A stretch of DNA of 64,000 nt from Andrena cerasifolii (Eukaryota; Arthropoda; Insecta; Hymenoptera; Andrenidae): assembly GCF_050908995.1 (NCBI RefSeq), contig NC_135132.1, positions 3,157,001-3,221,000 on the forward strand. The letters run 5' to 3'. The notes below the pieces were generated by a model that was given only the letters and a program-made list of their open reading frames with translations, had not been told where the DNA came from and ran no database searches. The position numbers and the translations under genes are program-made. Shown here one piece after another: positions 10,637 to 25,600 of the stretch. Positions within the stretch are counted from its first letter, which is position 1. Each line of letters opens with the position of its first letter.

Positions 10637-13600
10637 GTAAATTAAATATTGAAAATATTCAAAACATTACCTCTAAGATATAGTTTTTGTATCAAGAGTT
10701 TTGTACTACCAGTTTGTATTCGTAAAATGATAACAAATAGAAGCAACTAATGAAGAACTGTTTACACGTCACTGTGCTGAATTGTACGAAATATTTTTCG
10801 ATTTATAATAATTTATTTGACATGCTAGTTTCTATTTGCCATAATAAATGTGTTTTGAACGTCACTTGAAAGAAAAAACTTAAAATCTTTTTACGATTTA
10901 ATTGCTGCTTGATTTCACATTTCTTTGTTTTATGATAATGGTTTAAAACAGGTGCATATTCTCTTTTGTGATTTTTTTAACATACCGGAATTTGAAAAGA
11001 TTTCGCTAAAATTTCTGGGAGTCATAAATATAATTCTGTTACAGGAACTCGAGAAGAATGATTGCCGAAAGATTTTAGATATTTTATGTGAATTCTTGAT
11101 GGATCAGGAATCTACAGACGATGTCGCAGAATGTTTTCCCCAATTGTTGCCTGCACTGGTTTCCACAAGCATTTCTATGGAAAAAGTCTCTTTCAAGGAT
11201 GGGGACGCGGTTCATAAATTAAATTCTGTTGTTTTGGGAAAACTGGTTTGCAAGAACCGTGATTTATTGACGTACGTATTCTTATGATTGCACAGAATAT
11301 TCTTCGCTAATTTTGTATTATGCAACATAGGTTTATATCCTTCATATTTTTATCCTAATATAATCCTATTGAAATATTACTATATTTGAGCGTTGCAGAA
11401 TATTCTAGGTTGAGTGTGGCAGCCTGGAAAAATTTATTTACAGATATGAAAAATCTCTCCTTGATACTCTATGCTTTGTCACAATTTTTTTTAAACACAA
11501 ATGTACAATTATCAATTGTGACAATGTGTAACGAATGTACAGTATGTTTGGAAAAGATTAAACCCTCTTGTAATACACTATTCTGTGTTATTTTCTTAAC
11601 TATAATGTTTTCATTACAGCTTGGATACATCAGTTCTTCTATGTTATAAGGACAATGTTAAGTCGCAGAGGGGATTAGTGACCTACGAGCCTACAGCGTA
11701 TGCTATACACCGTTGGAGAGACCTCGCCAAGACTAATCGATTGATACGATTTTTAACTTTGAAATCAGATGGGATCACCTCGAAAAATGGCCTCAAAGTT
11801 CGAGATTTTGCGGTTTTGAACAAAAGAAACCGGTAGTAAAATCCCATCCGGCCTGACAGACCTCGGGTAGGCACCTGAGGAAAAACCGAGGGATGTAAGC
11901 GATATTCTAGCAGGCTGGGCGGCAAATGTGCCTCATGACCTTAATTTCAGGGCCGTGTTGGGCCTGCGTTTGCCCTATGGGCCCCTTTCCCATGATGCCC
12001 AGTACGAAATCGCCATTGGATTAGTGGCCCAAAGGGCAAACGCAGGCCCAACACGGCCTTGAAATGAAGGTCGTGGGGCACATTTGCCGCCCGACCTTCG
12101 GTCTTCCCTCAGGTGCCTACCCGAGGTCCCTCGGGCCGGATGGGATTTTACTACCGGTTTCTTTTGTTCAAAACCGCAAAATCTCAGACTTTGAGGCCAT
12201 TTTTCGAGGTGATCCCATCCTGATTTCGAAGTTAAAAATCGTATCAATCGATTAGATGATTCGTAGGTCACTAATCCCCTCTGCGACTTAACATTGTCGC
12301 TTTATTTGGTACCTATTTAGAAGTTTTCCGTCCTCACCGATTTCAATGATTTTTGGATATGTTATCAGGATCAAGATTCTGAACAACTTTTTCCTATACA
12401 TGTTACCGCCGCATGACCTTCGTTTTCGAGATATTTGCGAAAAACTTCTGTTAATTTATTCTGACGCAACGCATTCCACTTTCCAACTTGTCCCGGGTAT
12501 TAGTATTGGTTGGGGCTAGATTAGTGCAGGGGGCGCGCGCCCGCCCGCGGGCGCGTAAAGCGTGGTAGCGAACTGATGTGAGTTTAGAGATTTGTACCAG
12601 AAACTTGCGGATGCCCGTCAACACCCCGACTCATATCGGTTCGCCATCATGCTTTACGCGCCCGCGGGCGGGCGCGCGCCCCCCGCGCTAATCTAGCCCC
12701 AAACAATACTAATACCCGTGACAAGTTGGAAAGTGGAATGCGTTACGTCGGGAAAAGTCAAAAGAAGTTTTTCGCAAATATCTCGGAAACGAAGATCAGC
12801 TTCGTCATTTGTTTTGTCTCATGCTGGCGCATACGCTGCCACGGGCGCGTATTGTAGTTTGGTATACGGCAGAATACATTGTGTAGCAGCAGCAGTTTTT
12901 CGCGAATATCTCGGAAACGAAGGTCGAGCGGCGGTAACATGTGTAGGAAAAAGTTGTTCAGAATCGTGTCCCCGACAATATATCCAAAAATCATTGAAAT
13001 CGGTGAGGATGGAAAACTTCTAAATAATTACCAAAAATTGCAACTGGTCGGAATAGCGATGAAAATAGTGAAGGTAGTTTTTTCAAATTTTTTTCTGAGC
13101 CTGTAATGAACATTCAAAAAACCCGTTTGTAGATTGAAGTAAGTTGAATACATGCTGAAAATTTCATCTAAATCGGTTAACGTTGTTCTGAGCTACACAC
13201 GTTTAAAGATGCAGAATAAGTTCGAAAATCGCTGATTTCAGGAATTCCGCGATTTTCGCCCTTATTCTGTGTTATTAATGTGTCTTATACATAGCAATTA
13301 TTGTCTAGATTTTAGAACGTATTATAACATACAATATTTATATTTACTGGCGAATGTACTGTTAGTAAAATCACATAATTGAAACACAAATTTTTTATAC
13401 ATGTGGGTTGTATGTGTAGTATTTAATATACTTACACTGACAAACATCGCAAACAGTAGGGGTGTGCGAGTTCTCGATTTAGTTGAGTACCCGAACCTCC
13501 AATCGAATAGTGATCGGTCGGTCGAGCGTTTGAAAAAAATGCAAGCTACTTGAAAAAATCGACTATGAGCCCTCGTAAGATTCGAATTACTCGAATTACT

Positions 13601-16600
13601 TCGAGTTACTAGTGCCTTATGTATTTCTTCCTTACACTAGTATTTGATATTAAATGCATAAATATTTGAGTAACTCGAGTAATTCGAATATTTAAGAGTA
13701 ACTCGAAAATTCGAGATCTGTTCGAATATATTCGAGTAATTCGAAAATTTTTGAGCTGAAAATTTGAAAATTTGAAAATCGAACCGAGTTCAACTCAGCT
13801 CGTAAATTCCGGGTACTCGCACACACCTGGCAAACAGGTACTTGAATAAAGGGACAGTTGTGTATAAGTAAATAGCAGAATAAAAAAAATATACATATTT
13901 CTATACTAACATACATAAGTAAACTGGTAAAAGCACGAAAATAAGTGCATTCGAAAGACAACGAAACATTAATAAATTGATATGTTAATAAACGAATAAT
14001 TTCGAAAAATAATATTGTTTGATTATAGATTTATTCTGCACTATTTCGATGCAAATCCAGCACCATTTGAGTCTATAGAAGATGACTACAGTCCTTCTTC
14101 AAAGAGACGTAACAGAAGAAAGCTAATGCTCTCCAAAGAAATTTCTGATCATGATTTAGTAGCTGCTTGTTATGACATTCTATGCAGTGCGCCTATGCAC
14201 TTTAAATATGCCTGGAATTGGTCCAAGTTTTACAAATATCTGACATTCGATGATGAAAGTGTTAGATGGTAATATATATTCCTTATGTTTATATAAAATT
14301 GAATTAGAATTATGTAAATTGAGTAACAGAACGAATAATTAAATAATATCATTACGAACAATAACAAGACATTGTTACAATAAATTGAAAAAAGATAACA
14401 TCATAGATGTGCATATTTATGAAATAATTTTATTTCGAATTCGTTAATGCGAAGTAGATAAATTTATACCAAAATTCAGTGCTAAAATCGATAGAAGCAT
14501 ATTGAAAAATTAAGTACTTGATGAACTAAAATTTCCAATCATGGACTATAAATAAGACTTATTCACAGACAAATACACGGAGTAACCATTTCTTACATCT
14601 TTACAGGATAGCGATGAATTGCATCACTATTGTATTGGGAATGTCAGAATCTTGTTATTTATCTCACACGAGTGAATTTCTTTCAAAGAACCATCGATTC
14701 TCTGCTGAGTGCAAAGAAGTTAGCCGGGATAACATAACATCGGCAGAAGCGGAAGAAATGGATCAAACGTTTAACGCTCTACCTTCAGTAATATCTATTG
14801 GAGGCGTCTTGCTTCCTGTTTTCAACAAACTCAAATGCAAGAAGGACTTGAATCTGGTTCCAGTACCATCTACGCGAAAAAATCTACAGAATTTAGCTTT
14901 TGCCGTGTCTTCGAGCAAATGCGTATGTTTGCAAGGCGCGGTAGGCTCTGGGAAAACAGCATTAGTAGAATGCTTGGCGCAGGCGACAGGCCATGATAAT
15001 CAGAATTTCGCAAAGGTGCAGTTAGGCGATCAAACAGACTCTAAAATGCTATTAGGAATGTACAGATGTACTGACATTCCCGGCGAATTTCTGTGGCAAC
15101 CTGGAATTCTGACAGAGGCTGTGTTGTCCGGCAAGTGGCTACTTCTTGAAGACATCAACTGTGCTGCCACTGACGTTATCAGTGTTATTGGACACCTCGT
15201 AGAAACTCGGACATTGTCAGTTCCAGGGTACAGAGACTGTATACGTGTAAAAAGTGGATTTCAGTTATTCGTCACTGTGAGGCAAGCGTTTGGAGGAATG
15301 CAGAAGCCACTTCAGGTGGCCGTACCATTCCAAAAGCATTGGTCTTGCGTCAATGTGGAACCTCTGTCAAGAGAAGAACTTGTGACGGTTGTTCAGACTT
15401 TATTTCCGGTATTGCATACAGTGGCCACAAGGATCGTTGATGTCTTTCTATTGTTTTCCGTTGGCAATCACGAAGAGGATGTTGTAAATAATATAAGAAA
15501 TGCTAGGCAAATCTCTACAAGGGATTTGATTAAGTGGTGCTCCAGGGCCGTTGTTGACTTCGATGTATCTTCACCTGTATCTGCGCTGAAGATTTTTCAA
15601 GACGCATTGGATGTATTTTGCTGTTCTGTGCCTAATCGTGGTACGTAAGACATATGCTATTCTGAATATATTATATAAAATATGCGTATTGTAGGATCAC
15701 GGAAAAAAGGGAGCCTCGGAAACGGGACTTGAACCCGCGATCTTCACTTTCGTTGCGCGCTGACCAGCCGCCTTAGGCCCGGTGCATACGAGCGGCCTGC
15801 GTCATTTTGCAGTCGCGTCAATACGACAATACTGCCGCAAAATATACATATGTTTTATATATCGCTGTACTGCTGGCACACACAACGTTACATTGACGCG
15901 GCTGCAAAATGACGCATGCCGCTCGTGTGCACTGGGGCTTAGCCACCTCGGCTACCGCCGACTCCCCGGTCTTAGTAGTTCCGTGACCTTCTCTTATGGT
16001 GGTGGGGGTTCCTGATCCCACAGTATTTTATTCTTAATGGGGTGAAGATAAGTTCGACACAGTAAACTAAAGATTGTACCAGCACATTGAATGTTACAGT
16101 CAACCCTCCTATAACGTGATTAATTCGTACCGCGTTATATGGGAACCGCACATAATGCTTATTAGAGTATATATCTCATAGAGTACCGCGTTATAGGAGG
16201 GTTTACTGTATCTGAATTTTTGAATAAATGCAGAAAGCAGTATCTTTTCTCTTGGCGATTTTTGCGCAGTTTTATTAATATGAAATAAATGATGAACCCA
16301 TTTGTTTACGAGATACCAAGGTGACCTTGAATTTAAATGGAACGCGTACCTTTTGTATCAAAATTTAAAAGAGCAATGAATTTTCTATGAGAAAATATTA
16401 AGCTTTACTTGCCCTAAACCTAATCATTAGCAAAATATTTGCAAAAACGTTGTTCATGGGTTCACAAACTTACACGTACCTTAGTTATAGTAGGTGGTCA
16501 AGCGATGTCCGTTGCCTTCCATGCAATTATTACTATTATTAGGTTTAGAAGAAATAAAGCTTAATACTGGATTTGTTAAAATTAGCTGTTGCAGTTATAT

Positions 16601-19600
16601 GGTAAAAAATTTTGCGCAGCTAGATTAGATTAATTATTTACAATCTATTAAATCCGCCGTAATTAATATAAACTGTATTTGGAGGTTTTATTTATTTTAT
16701 TGTTTCAGAGCAACGATTGAATTTGACAATAGCAGTAGCACACAAGTTAGGTATTGTAAAGACAAAAGCAGAATACTTCTGTGTAGTGCACAAACCGTCA
16801 CTGAGTCTTCATAAGGAAAGTCTCGTCATTGGAAGGGCAAAGCTGGGAATAAAAAAGTCAGACCGAGTAAAAATGGCATCCAAACATTCAAACTTTTCTT
16901 ACACAAGGCCATCTATATGCCTTCTAGAGCGAATAGCTAGTTGTGTTATTCAGAAGGAGCCTGTTCTTCTCGTGGGAGAGACTGGAACAGGAAAAACAAG
17001 TTGTGTACAATATCTTGCGCAAGTAACAGGCCATAAATTGATCGTAATCAATATGAATCAACAGAGTGAGAGCACAGATTTGCTTGGCGGGTACAAACCG
17101 GTAGACCTGAAGCTTCTGATCTCCCCAATTCGCGAAGAATTTGAAATCCTGTTCCGATCCTATTTTGCAATTGAACCAAATAAAAAATTTCTGTCTCATG
17201 TAGGACGTTGTTTTGAAAACAGGAAATGGAAGACGCTGACTAGTTTAATGATACATAGTACTAGCGCGGCGATAAAAAGATTAATGGCAGCTCCGGAAAG
17301 TGAAAATAAAGTGAAACTCTTAGAGAAATGGAGAAACATGACGCACAAATTGGACAAGCTTCAGACCCAGGTGCAGAGCCAATACTCATTGGCGTTTTCT
17401 TTTGTGGAAGGTGGCCTAGTGAAGGCATTGAAGAATGGTGATTGGGTTCTACTAGATGAGATCAACTTGGCTAGTGCAGAGACATTGGAGTGTCTTTCAG
17501 GTCTGCTGGAGGGGTCCTCTGAATCGCTGTCTTTGTTGGAGCGTGGGGACAAAGAACCAATTAAAAGACACCCAGACTTTGCAATTTTTGCGTGTATGAA
17601 CCCTGCTACAGATGTTGGAAAGAAAGACCTTCCTGTAGGGCTTAGAAATAGATTTACTGAATTTTTTGCAGACGAAATTACAGATAAATCAGACTTGCAG
17701 CTTTTAGTAAATTCCTATTTAAAAGACGTAAATCTTCCACTAGAGAAAATACACGGTATCGTTAAGTTTTACTTAAACGTCAGAAAAGAAGCTGAAACTA
17801 GTCTCCTTGATGGAACAGGACATAAACCTCACTATAGTTTACGAACATTGTGTCGTGCATTAACTGTGGCTGCACAAAATCCTTGTAGTAATGTACTGAG
17901 ATCTTTATACGAAGCATTTTGTTTAAGTTTTTTAACACAACTGGATAGCAATTCTTATCCACTAGTGCAAAGAATAATTGTAAAGGCTATCCTAGGTGAT
18001 AAAGTTGTGAGCGCGGTTCTTGGCAGTCCAATTCCGAAGCCATGCAGCGGTCCTAGCGAACATTTTATTTCATTTGAAGGATACTGGATTCCTAAAGGCG
18101 ATCTTGATCCACAGATACCGGAAAATGTAAGTTCATGTTATATAAATTTTAATTCTTTTCTCAATTGCTCAGTGGTATAATTTCTTCTTGCTCTTCAAAA
18201 ATTCTAACTTGGAACTCACCGCATTAGTAATAAAGAATTAGAACTCGCAAGGAATGTTACTCAACCGATATTCATGGAACATGCCACATGGATGAAATAC
18301 CTGAAAATATTAGACACGTATTTCTTTTTAATCGACAGACACTTATATTGAGGGGGTGAAGTTCCCTTCAAAGGAATGAGTAGTGTCGGCTATTAACGTG
18401 CAACAACTGATTCTATTCGGTAAACAAAACGGTCGATCTGAAACTACTTAAGAGAAATAAGTAGACATCACGGGGTTACGTTAAAGACAGTTTCATCTGT
18501 GGTTGCCAGTTAGTTGTTGCACGGTAATAGTCCCTACGATGAGGTAATTGTTATAGTGTCCTGCATACATGCAGTAACACCGGAGGGGGATTTTAACGTC
18601 ACATAAAATAACAATACGTCCATTCAAAAAGAAATCATGGTTTACGACATTTCTCATTATATCCTGGCCAATGTCTCTTGCCGCGGAGTCTGCCTGAATC
18701 GAGCGCACCAGGGCATTTGTAGTCGTGCTCTGACTACAATTTTAGAGTGTCTGTCAAGTAGAACAGTTTAGTAGATAAGGGAAAGACACAGAATAAGGAC
18801 ATAATTTTTTACTTTCGGAACAAAAAAAGTTTGGCGATGAGGACTTATCCTTTCCGATGCTGAGGGTACTCACCTTGGCTGAGCGCATACATATTTTTTA
18901 TTACAGCTTGATGAAACTATTACCCATGGATTGGCCAGGTTCTGCCGATGAGAATGAATCTAAACACGAAGCAATTCGGATTATTTTTAATTTTTAATAC
19001 ACGATTAGAATCACAGTGGGCCCCGCTTTGAGCGGAAATCGCGCTTTTGGTGGTGGGCCCACAGCACACAACTACGTTCATTAAAAATGGGCCGAATCGC
19101 TATGTGTTTGGACTCATTTTCATCGGGAGAACCTCAACAACCCATTGGTAATACTTTCATGAATCTATCAAAAACATTGCATTTCAGTTTTCTCGAGACA
19201 GAGGGGTTAAGCGCATCGAAGCAAAACAGTGGGGTGGATAGGTCTTTTACGTTAAGCCGAGGAACACTGTACTTCAGCTATCATAGAAATAATTAACAAC
19301 AGATATTTGAAACACATAAAGAAATAACTAAGTGAATTAAGATCTCATGTTTTTTCCTTTCTCCTTTCTCGTTTAGTACATACTTACAGAAACAGTGAGG
19401 CAAAATTTGAAAGATTTAGTGCGAGTAGTATCCATTGGGAAAATGCCCATTTTGCTACAAGGTGATACTTCTGTTGGAAAAACTAGCTTGATAACGTATT
19501 TGGCAAAAGCCTCTGGACATATCTGTGTTAGAATTAACAATCACGAACATACCGACCTGCAGGAGTATGTTGGCACTTACGTTGCTGATTCTACTGGAAA

Positions 19601-22600
19601 ATTGGTTTTCAAAGAGGGTGTTCTGGTGGACGCAATGCGTAAAGGTATGTACACTAATGTTTTTTTATTTCGATGGCATATTATTTTGAATTATGATATT
19701 TGGAAATGTTTTGCATCAGTTATATTAATTACAGTGAGTAATTTTCTAGTACAATATTTTAGAGCTTGTACAGAAAACATAAGAAATGCCATACAATTAT
19801 AGAACATAATTAAACATAATGCGTTTCAGGATATTGGATAATTTTGGATGAGTTAAATTTGGCACCTAGCGATGTTTTGGAAGCTTTGAATAGAGTTCTC
19901 GATGATAATAGGGAATTGTATATCCCAGAAACTCAACAAGTGATTAAAGCACACGATAATTTTATGCTCTTCGCTACTCAGAATCCTCCAGGATTGTATG
20001 GTGGAAGAAAGGTAATGGATTGATACAAAAACACACGAAAGACATTCATGTTTGTATTGTATAATATTAGTTGGTAGCGAACAATAAGTGATTAATGATT
20101 TACTAAATATGACAGTATAAAACTCAATAAAAGATATACATAATCAATAGTACAATATTTTTCATAATTTATGTTGTCAGGTACTTTCACGCGCATTTAG
20201 AAATAGGTTCGTTGAACTACATTTTGATGAAATTCCACCAAAGGAGCTTCAAGTAATACTGCACAAAAGGTGTAAGATGCCAGAGTCATATTGTAAACAA
20301 GTAATTAATGTAATGACAGAACTTCAAATTCTAAGAAAGAGCACCGCAACTTTCGCCGGAAAGAAAGGTAGTCCTTAAGATCAATAAAAAATTCTTCACA
20401 AAACCTAATATGACTTTTTACGTAAAAATAATATGAATTAAAGTTATATTTTATGTTCAAATTCAATTTAGAAGATACTAATCTCTTTTCCAGGATTTAT
20501 AACACTTAGAGATCTGTTTCGTTGGGGTGAGAGGTATCGTCTTGCACCCGATACTGGAGGCGCTCTGTATGACTGGAGTCAACATCTAGTTGATGAAGGT
20601 TATTTGGTTCTGTCTTCGAAGGTCCGCCATCCAGAAGAATGCTTAGAAATTATGCAGGTCTTGAAGAAGCATTTGAAGAGATACGTTGATCCAGATTCTC
20701 TATTTTCACTTTCTGAGAAGACTTCACCTGTAACCAAACCAATTTTGGAATCTCTTTTGTTGAAGAAGATTCCAGGTTTTGAGCATATAGTTTGGACCTT
20801 CCCAATGCGTAAAATGGCAGTTCTCCTTACAAAGGCATGCGATTTCAAAGAGCCAGTACTACTGATCGGTGAAACAGGAGGCGGCAAAACCACAGTTTGT
20901 CAACTCCTCTCAGTAATCAGACAGCAAGAACTCAGTATTGTCAACTGCCATATGCATACAGAAGCTTCAGACTTTCTCGGAAGTCTCCGTCCTGTTAGAG
21001 ACCACAAAGAAAGCCAGAAATTATTCGAGTGGGTGGATGGTCCTTTAGTGAACGCCATGAAAAATGGTGGTTTCTTTTTGGTAGATGAAATCTCCTTAGC
21101 TGATGACAGTGTCCTTGAGCGACTGAACTCTCTTTTAGGTAATTCTTCCTTCTTCGTTGTGTAGCAACTGTTTTGCTTTCGCTGTTTAACCCTCGGCTGG
21201 CCGTGTCTGGGTTTGCACCGACCCACGTTATCAACAACCTCACCGAACCCCTTAAGTTATGTTCACTGATTTAAGTCGGTCATTGTTTGCATTACAGCCG
21301 ATAAGGCGATTGGCGTGTTTTGAAGAAATGTACTCTTCGATCAGTTTATAGGAACTGTTTAAGACGGAGGAAAGGTGCACTTGCTCACATTGGAAATATA
21401 GATTTAGTTTTTGAAAGTTCCTAACAAGGGAACACCGCGAACCTGGACTCACCGATTGGAACGCAGCTTTTTGGGTTTTTACAGTGACTCAAAACAAGAA
21501 TAACGATGTGTTTCATTTGGACCCTATCGCCCTTTGAGGGGGTGAAAACTAACCTCAAAGTCAAATTGGCACTTCCACTTTTTCGCGTATAACTCTCAAA
21601 GTACAACAGACAGAAAAAAATGTTTCAAACAAAAGTTTAATGGTGCAATAAGGGCTACAAACTTCCATTAACAAATTTTTTAAAAGAATTTTTTTCGTCA
21701 GTTATATATTTTTTTAAAATTCTTATCGAATTTGTATTTATTGAAAATTAGATTAAAAAATATTACGTAAGACGATACCTGATCCCCCCCCCCCCCCGTA
21801 AGAAAACGTAAGAAATTCGCGACACCCCCCACAAAAGTCTTACGTAATTTAAGGACGACACCTAAGGGGCGATAGGGCCCAAACGAAACACACCGTTGTT
21901 CTTGTTTTGAGTCACTCTAAAAACCCACAAAGTTGCGTTCCAATCGGAGAGTCCGGGTTCGCGGTGTTCCCTTGTAAGTGATAGGAACGGTCTAAAATGA
22001 CCTTGTTACAGAAGTAGGCCTTCCGAGGGTTAAGAAATGTTAGAATGATACTTTAGGGCAATGTATAAATGGACTCATAAGGTACAAACATTAGTTTATA
22101 CACATATTGTGTATGATATAAAAAAAGTCGTAATTGTATGCCCTTGTATAATTCGTATTTATTTGGAGAATATTGAATTTCTTCGAAGCGTATTTTTTTT
22201 TATAATTTAATCAATTTCTTCTTTTTTATAGAACCCGAACGAAGACTGTTGATTGCTGAGAAACCGTCGGCAGAAGACAATGCAACGGTCACTGCGCATG
22301 ACAATTTTATATTTGTCGGTACAATGAATCCCGGTGGCGATTATGGCAAAAAGGAACTATCGCCAGCCCTTAGAAATAGATTTACTGAAATTTGGTGCGA
22401 GGGCTTCGTGTCGTTAGACGATCTCAGGTGTATAATGGTGCACAATTTACGGCAAGAATTCAAAGAAGGCGTTTCTACGGCAATAATAGAATTCCTTGAG
22501 TGGCTACAAACAACAGAAATAGGGAAGAAGCTTGTCGTCAGTGTCAGAGACGTACTTACATGGGTGAATTTTGTTAATCATTGCGAAGATTTGGAAATAG

Positions 22601-25600
22601 GAGATGCTTTCTCCCATGGTGCAGCATTAAGCTATATTGATGGACTTGGATCTGGATTGACTGCCACAGAAAAGTAAGTAGCGTTTCATGATTTAAAGAG
22701 TTCACTTAAGAACATAAGTTGCACAGTGATAAAATATTAATTAAACCTCAAAGTCAAGATAGAATTTTTTTTATAATGGATGATTGATTTCAGCTCTGTT
22801 CAAATTAATGTAAATGTTCAAATCAAATCACATAGCGTTGTTGAAATATGTTCCTAGGTGCTTCGGACCCAGGATTCTTTTATAACGATGCTTTATGTTC
22901 CGTCGCGCGGAACAACAGCAAGTTCAAACCGAAGCGAAAATTCATTCGTCGTTTTACGGCTTGCAGTTTCCTATTTTCGAAGAACGTTTCGAAGACATCT
23001 TGCCTTATTTCTAAAGGCAATCGAAATGTGCGGTCTCTAGAATTTAGACATTGTTCACTCTGAACAATATACTATTTTTCATTAGGCACCATTGTCCACC
23101 GTTAACTCGTGCGACAATAATTTTCATCTACTCCGTCTAGAACAGCGTTGAGCAATCTTTGGCTAGTAGTGGACCAAAATTGGAAACCTACTACTTTAAG
23201 CGGGCTGCGATATTAAATACTAATAAAAGAATATTAATTTATGGGGTAAATTGGTTATTTCTGACAGAGATTTACAATTGAAACAATTGCGGGCCGCAGG
23301 TTATGAGCTGGATGGCCAAATGCAGCCCGCGGGCCATGGGTTGCTCATCACTGGTCTAGAACAGGTTTGTTCAATTGGGCAGTGGCGGGGAAAAGCAATC
23401 TCTGTTTAATGGGTGCCGTAGGGTGATTGTTCTCCTGTAAGGCGGGACTGATGCTGATCAGGGGCTCTCGCGGCCACCAGCACGTATTGAATCGAAACGG
23501 GGTGACTGCTAACTTTCTTTTTCAAGAGTATTGTCATTTTTAGACACCTTACCTTTAAAAGAAACCCACAGCATTTTATCGCATTTATATGTCCACATTT
23601 ATATATCTGTATTATTACGGATTAGGCTGTACGGTACGGACGTGACTTCTCTTGCTTTTTCGGAACTGCTACTCTTACGGTGTACTCAATCTGTTGTTCT
23701 TAAAGTAGTCTTTTATAGAAGGAAACAATTCCAACTTCATCCAGGACAGTGAAACGTCTCATCGAGGCAACGGCGCTTTTGCAACATTATACAGTGTGTT
23801 CTTCGTAAAAAATATTGTAAAACAAAAATAACATATGATCACATTAATGACTGCGGTTCGGTTAAACCGATTTTGATGTGTTTTCTTTAAAATTATTTTT
23901 ACAATGCAAAACCTCAAGTAAATTAATCTTCTTCGATGTTTGATGGAAAAGTATATTCTTCTGTTCAGGAAACAATGAAACATATTTCTGTACGCGCACC
24001 AAATTTCATCAAATTTGGTTGAACGGGTTTTGAGTTATTACTGACACCAGACCGAAAAGCGTACTTTCGAGAAAAACGCGTTTAAAGTTCGTCAGACGCA
24101 CAATAGGCTTTTGGTTTATGGACCATTCTTTGTTATTACCAGAGCTGGCGTGAACTTTTGCGGGGCCGGTCCCAAAATTGTGCGGGGCCAAAAAAAAAAC
24201 GCATTTATATGTACTTCTAAATTATATAATAATAATTATCTATGCGTAGGGCCCCGCAAAATTTATGATGAGCATTTCGTGAACCACGGGGCCGCGACGG
24301 GCACTTGGGCCTTACAACCCCAAGAGTGTTAAATATATAACCTACGCATGTGCTCGCGACGTACACATAAACACTGCGCTTTAAATATTCTTAAAATAGA
24401 AATTCTCAGTTAATTTGAAATCGATTTCTTAGGAGTAGGAACTTTAGAAAAAATGATCTTGAAGAAATTATTTGCGAAACATTATGACAGATATTTTTCT
24501 AAGTGAACAATGTAACATTTGTGATTTCAATTTGACAAAATTACAATTCTGTGAAAGTTTTGCCTTAAAAAATAATTTACTTCTAACAAGTTGTATAAAA
24601 TGTTTCTTTCAGTCCGAAGAAATTCAAGGATTTCAAGGAGTCAGCGTTGAAATTCATTGAACATCAAGTAGAGGATACATTAAGGTCAAAGCTCACAATG
24701 AAGTGCGTGAAATCTAATATTGGGGATCACGCGAACAAATTTGGGATTCATCCCTTTTACGTGAACAAAGGCAGTGAACCAATTCCCAGTGACATAGGAT
24801 TCGCTTTCACAAGCCCAACAACTAAGATGAACACTCTCAAAGTGCTACGTGCACTACAGTTGAAGAAACCGATTTTACTGGAGGGCAGTCCAGGTGTTGG
24901 GAAAACTAGTTTAGTTTCTGCACTAGCAAAAGCCTCTGGACATCGGCTTCTTAGGCTAAATCTCAGTGATCAAACAGTAAGTACTTATTCTTCTAAAAAG
25001 AATGATTTGCTAATTCGTTAATAAATTCTGTATAGGAGATTTCGGATCTGTTTGGAGCTGATTTGCCAGTGGAGGGAGGAAAACCTGGTGAATTTTCTTG
25101 GAGAGATGGTCCTTTCTTAAGAGCTCTTAAGAATGGGGATTGGATTCTCCTTGACGAATTAAATCTTGCTTCACAGTCAGTCCTGGAAGGATTAAACGCT
25201 TGCTTCGACCACCGTGGCGAAGTATACATTCCAGAGTTAGGAAGAACATTCATTGTGAAACCGGACACTCGATTATTTGCTTGCCAGAACCCTCTCCGCC
25301 AGGGTGGTGCTAGAAGAGGCCTTCCAAAATCATTTTTGAATCGTTTCACACAGGTGAGCATTGATTACAAACGGAAGGTTGTATACATATGTGGGGATCA
25401 GGAACCTCCATGCCATAAGAGGGGGCCCGGACTTGAGGGACCACGGAGAGTCGGCGTAGCCGTGGTGGCTAACGCTGCTGATCAGTACGCGGGCGGCTTG
25501 GGTTCGATTCCCAGCGCCGTGGCTCTCTTTCTCCGAGGTTTCCTACACATATGTACCATATATACGTGCTTCGTGCACGCGGATTCAGAATCGTAAGAAA

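Noticed and set aside
11683..12271. Open frames of 70-100 codons on both strands
   Set aside because: They mirror each other through the foldback element at 11651-12298 and match no protein pattern.
15720..15970. Possible tRNA gene (A and B boxes on the minus strand)
   Set aside because: The A and B boxes belong to a SINE, the cloverleaf is not maintained and a MITE interrupts it.
20600..21243. Minus-strand frames of 80-108 codons
   Set aside because: Antisense shadows of midasin exon 9 or of the adjacent intron repeat.
25354..25596. Midasin frame continuing after exon 12
   Set aside because: It passes a good GTGAGC donor and runs through a SINE; the conserved protein resumes at 28647 in phase.
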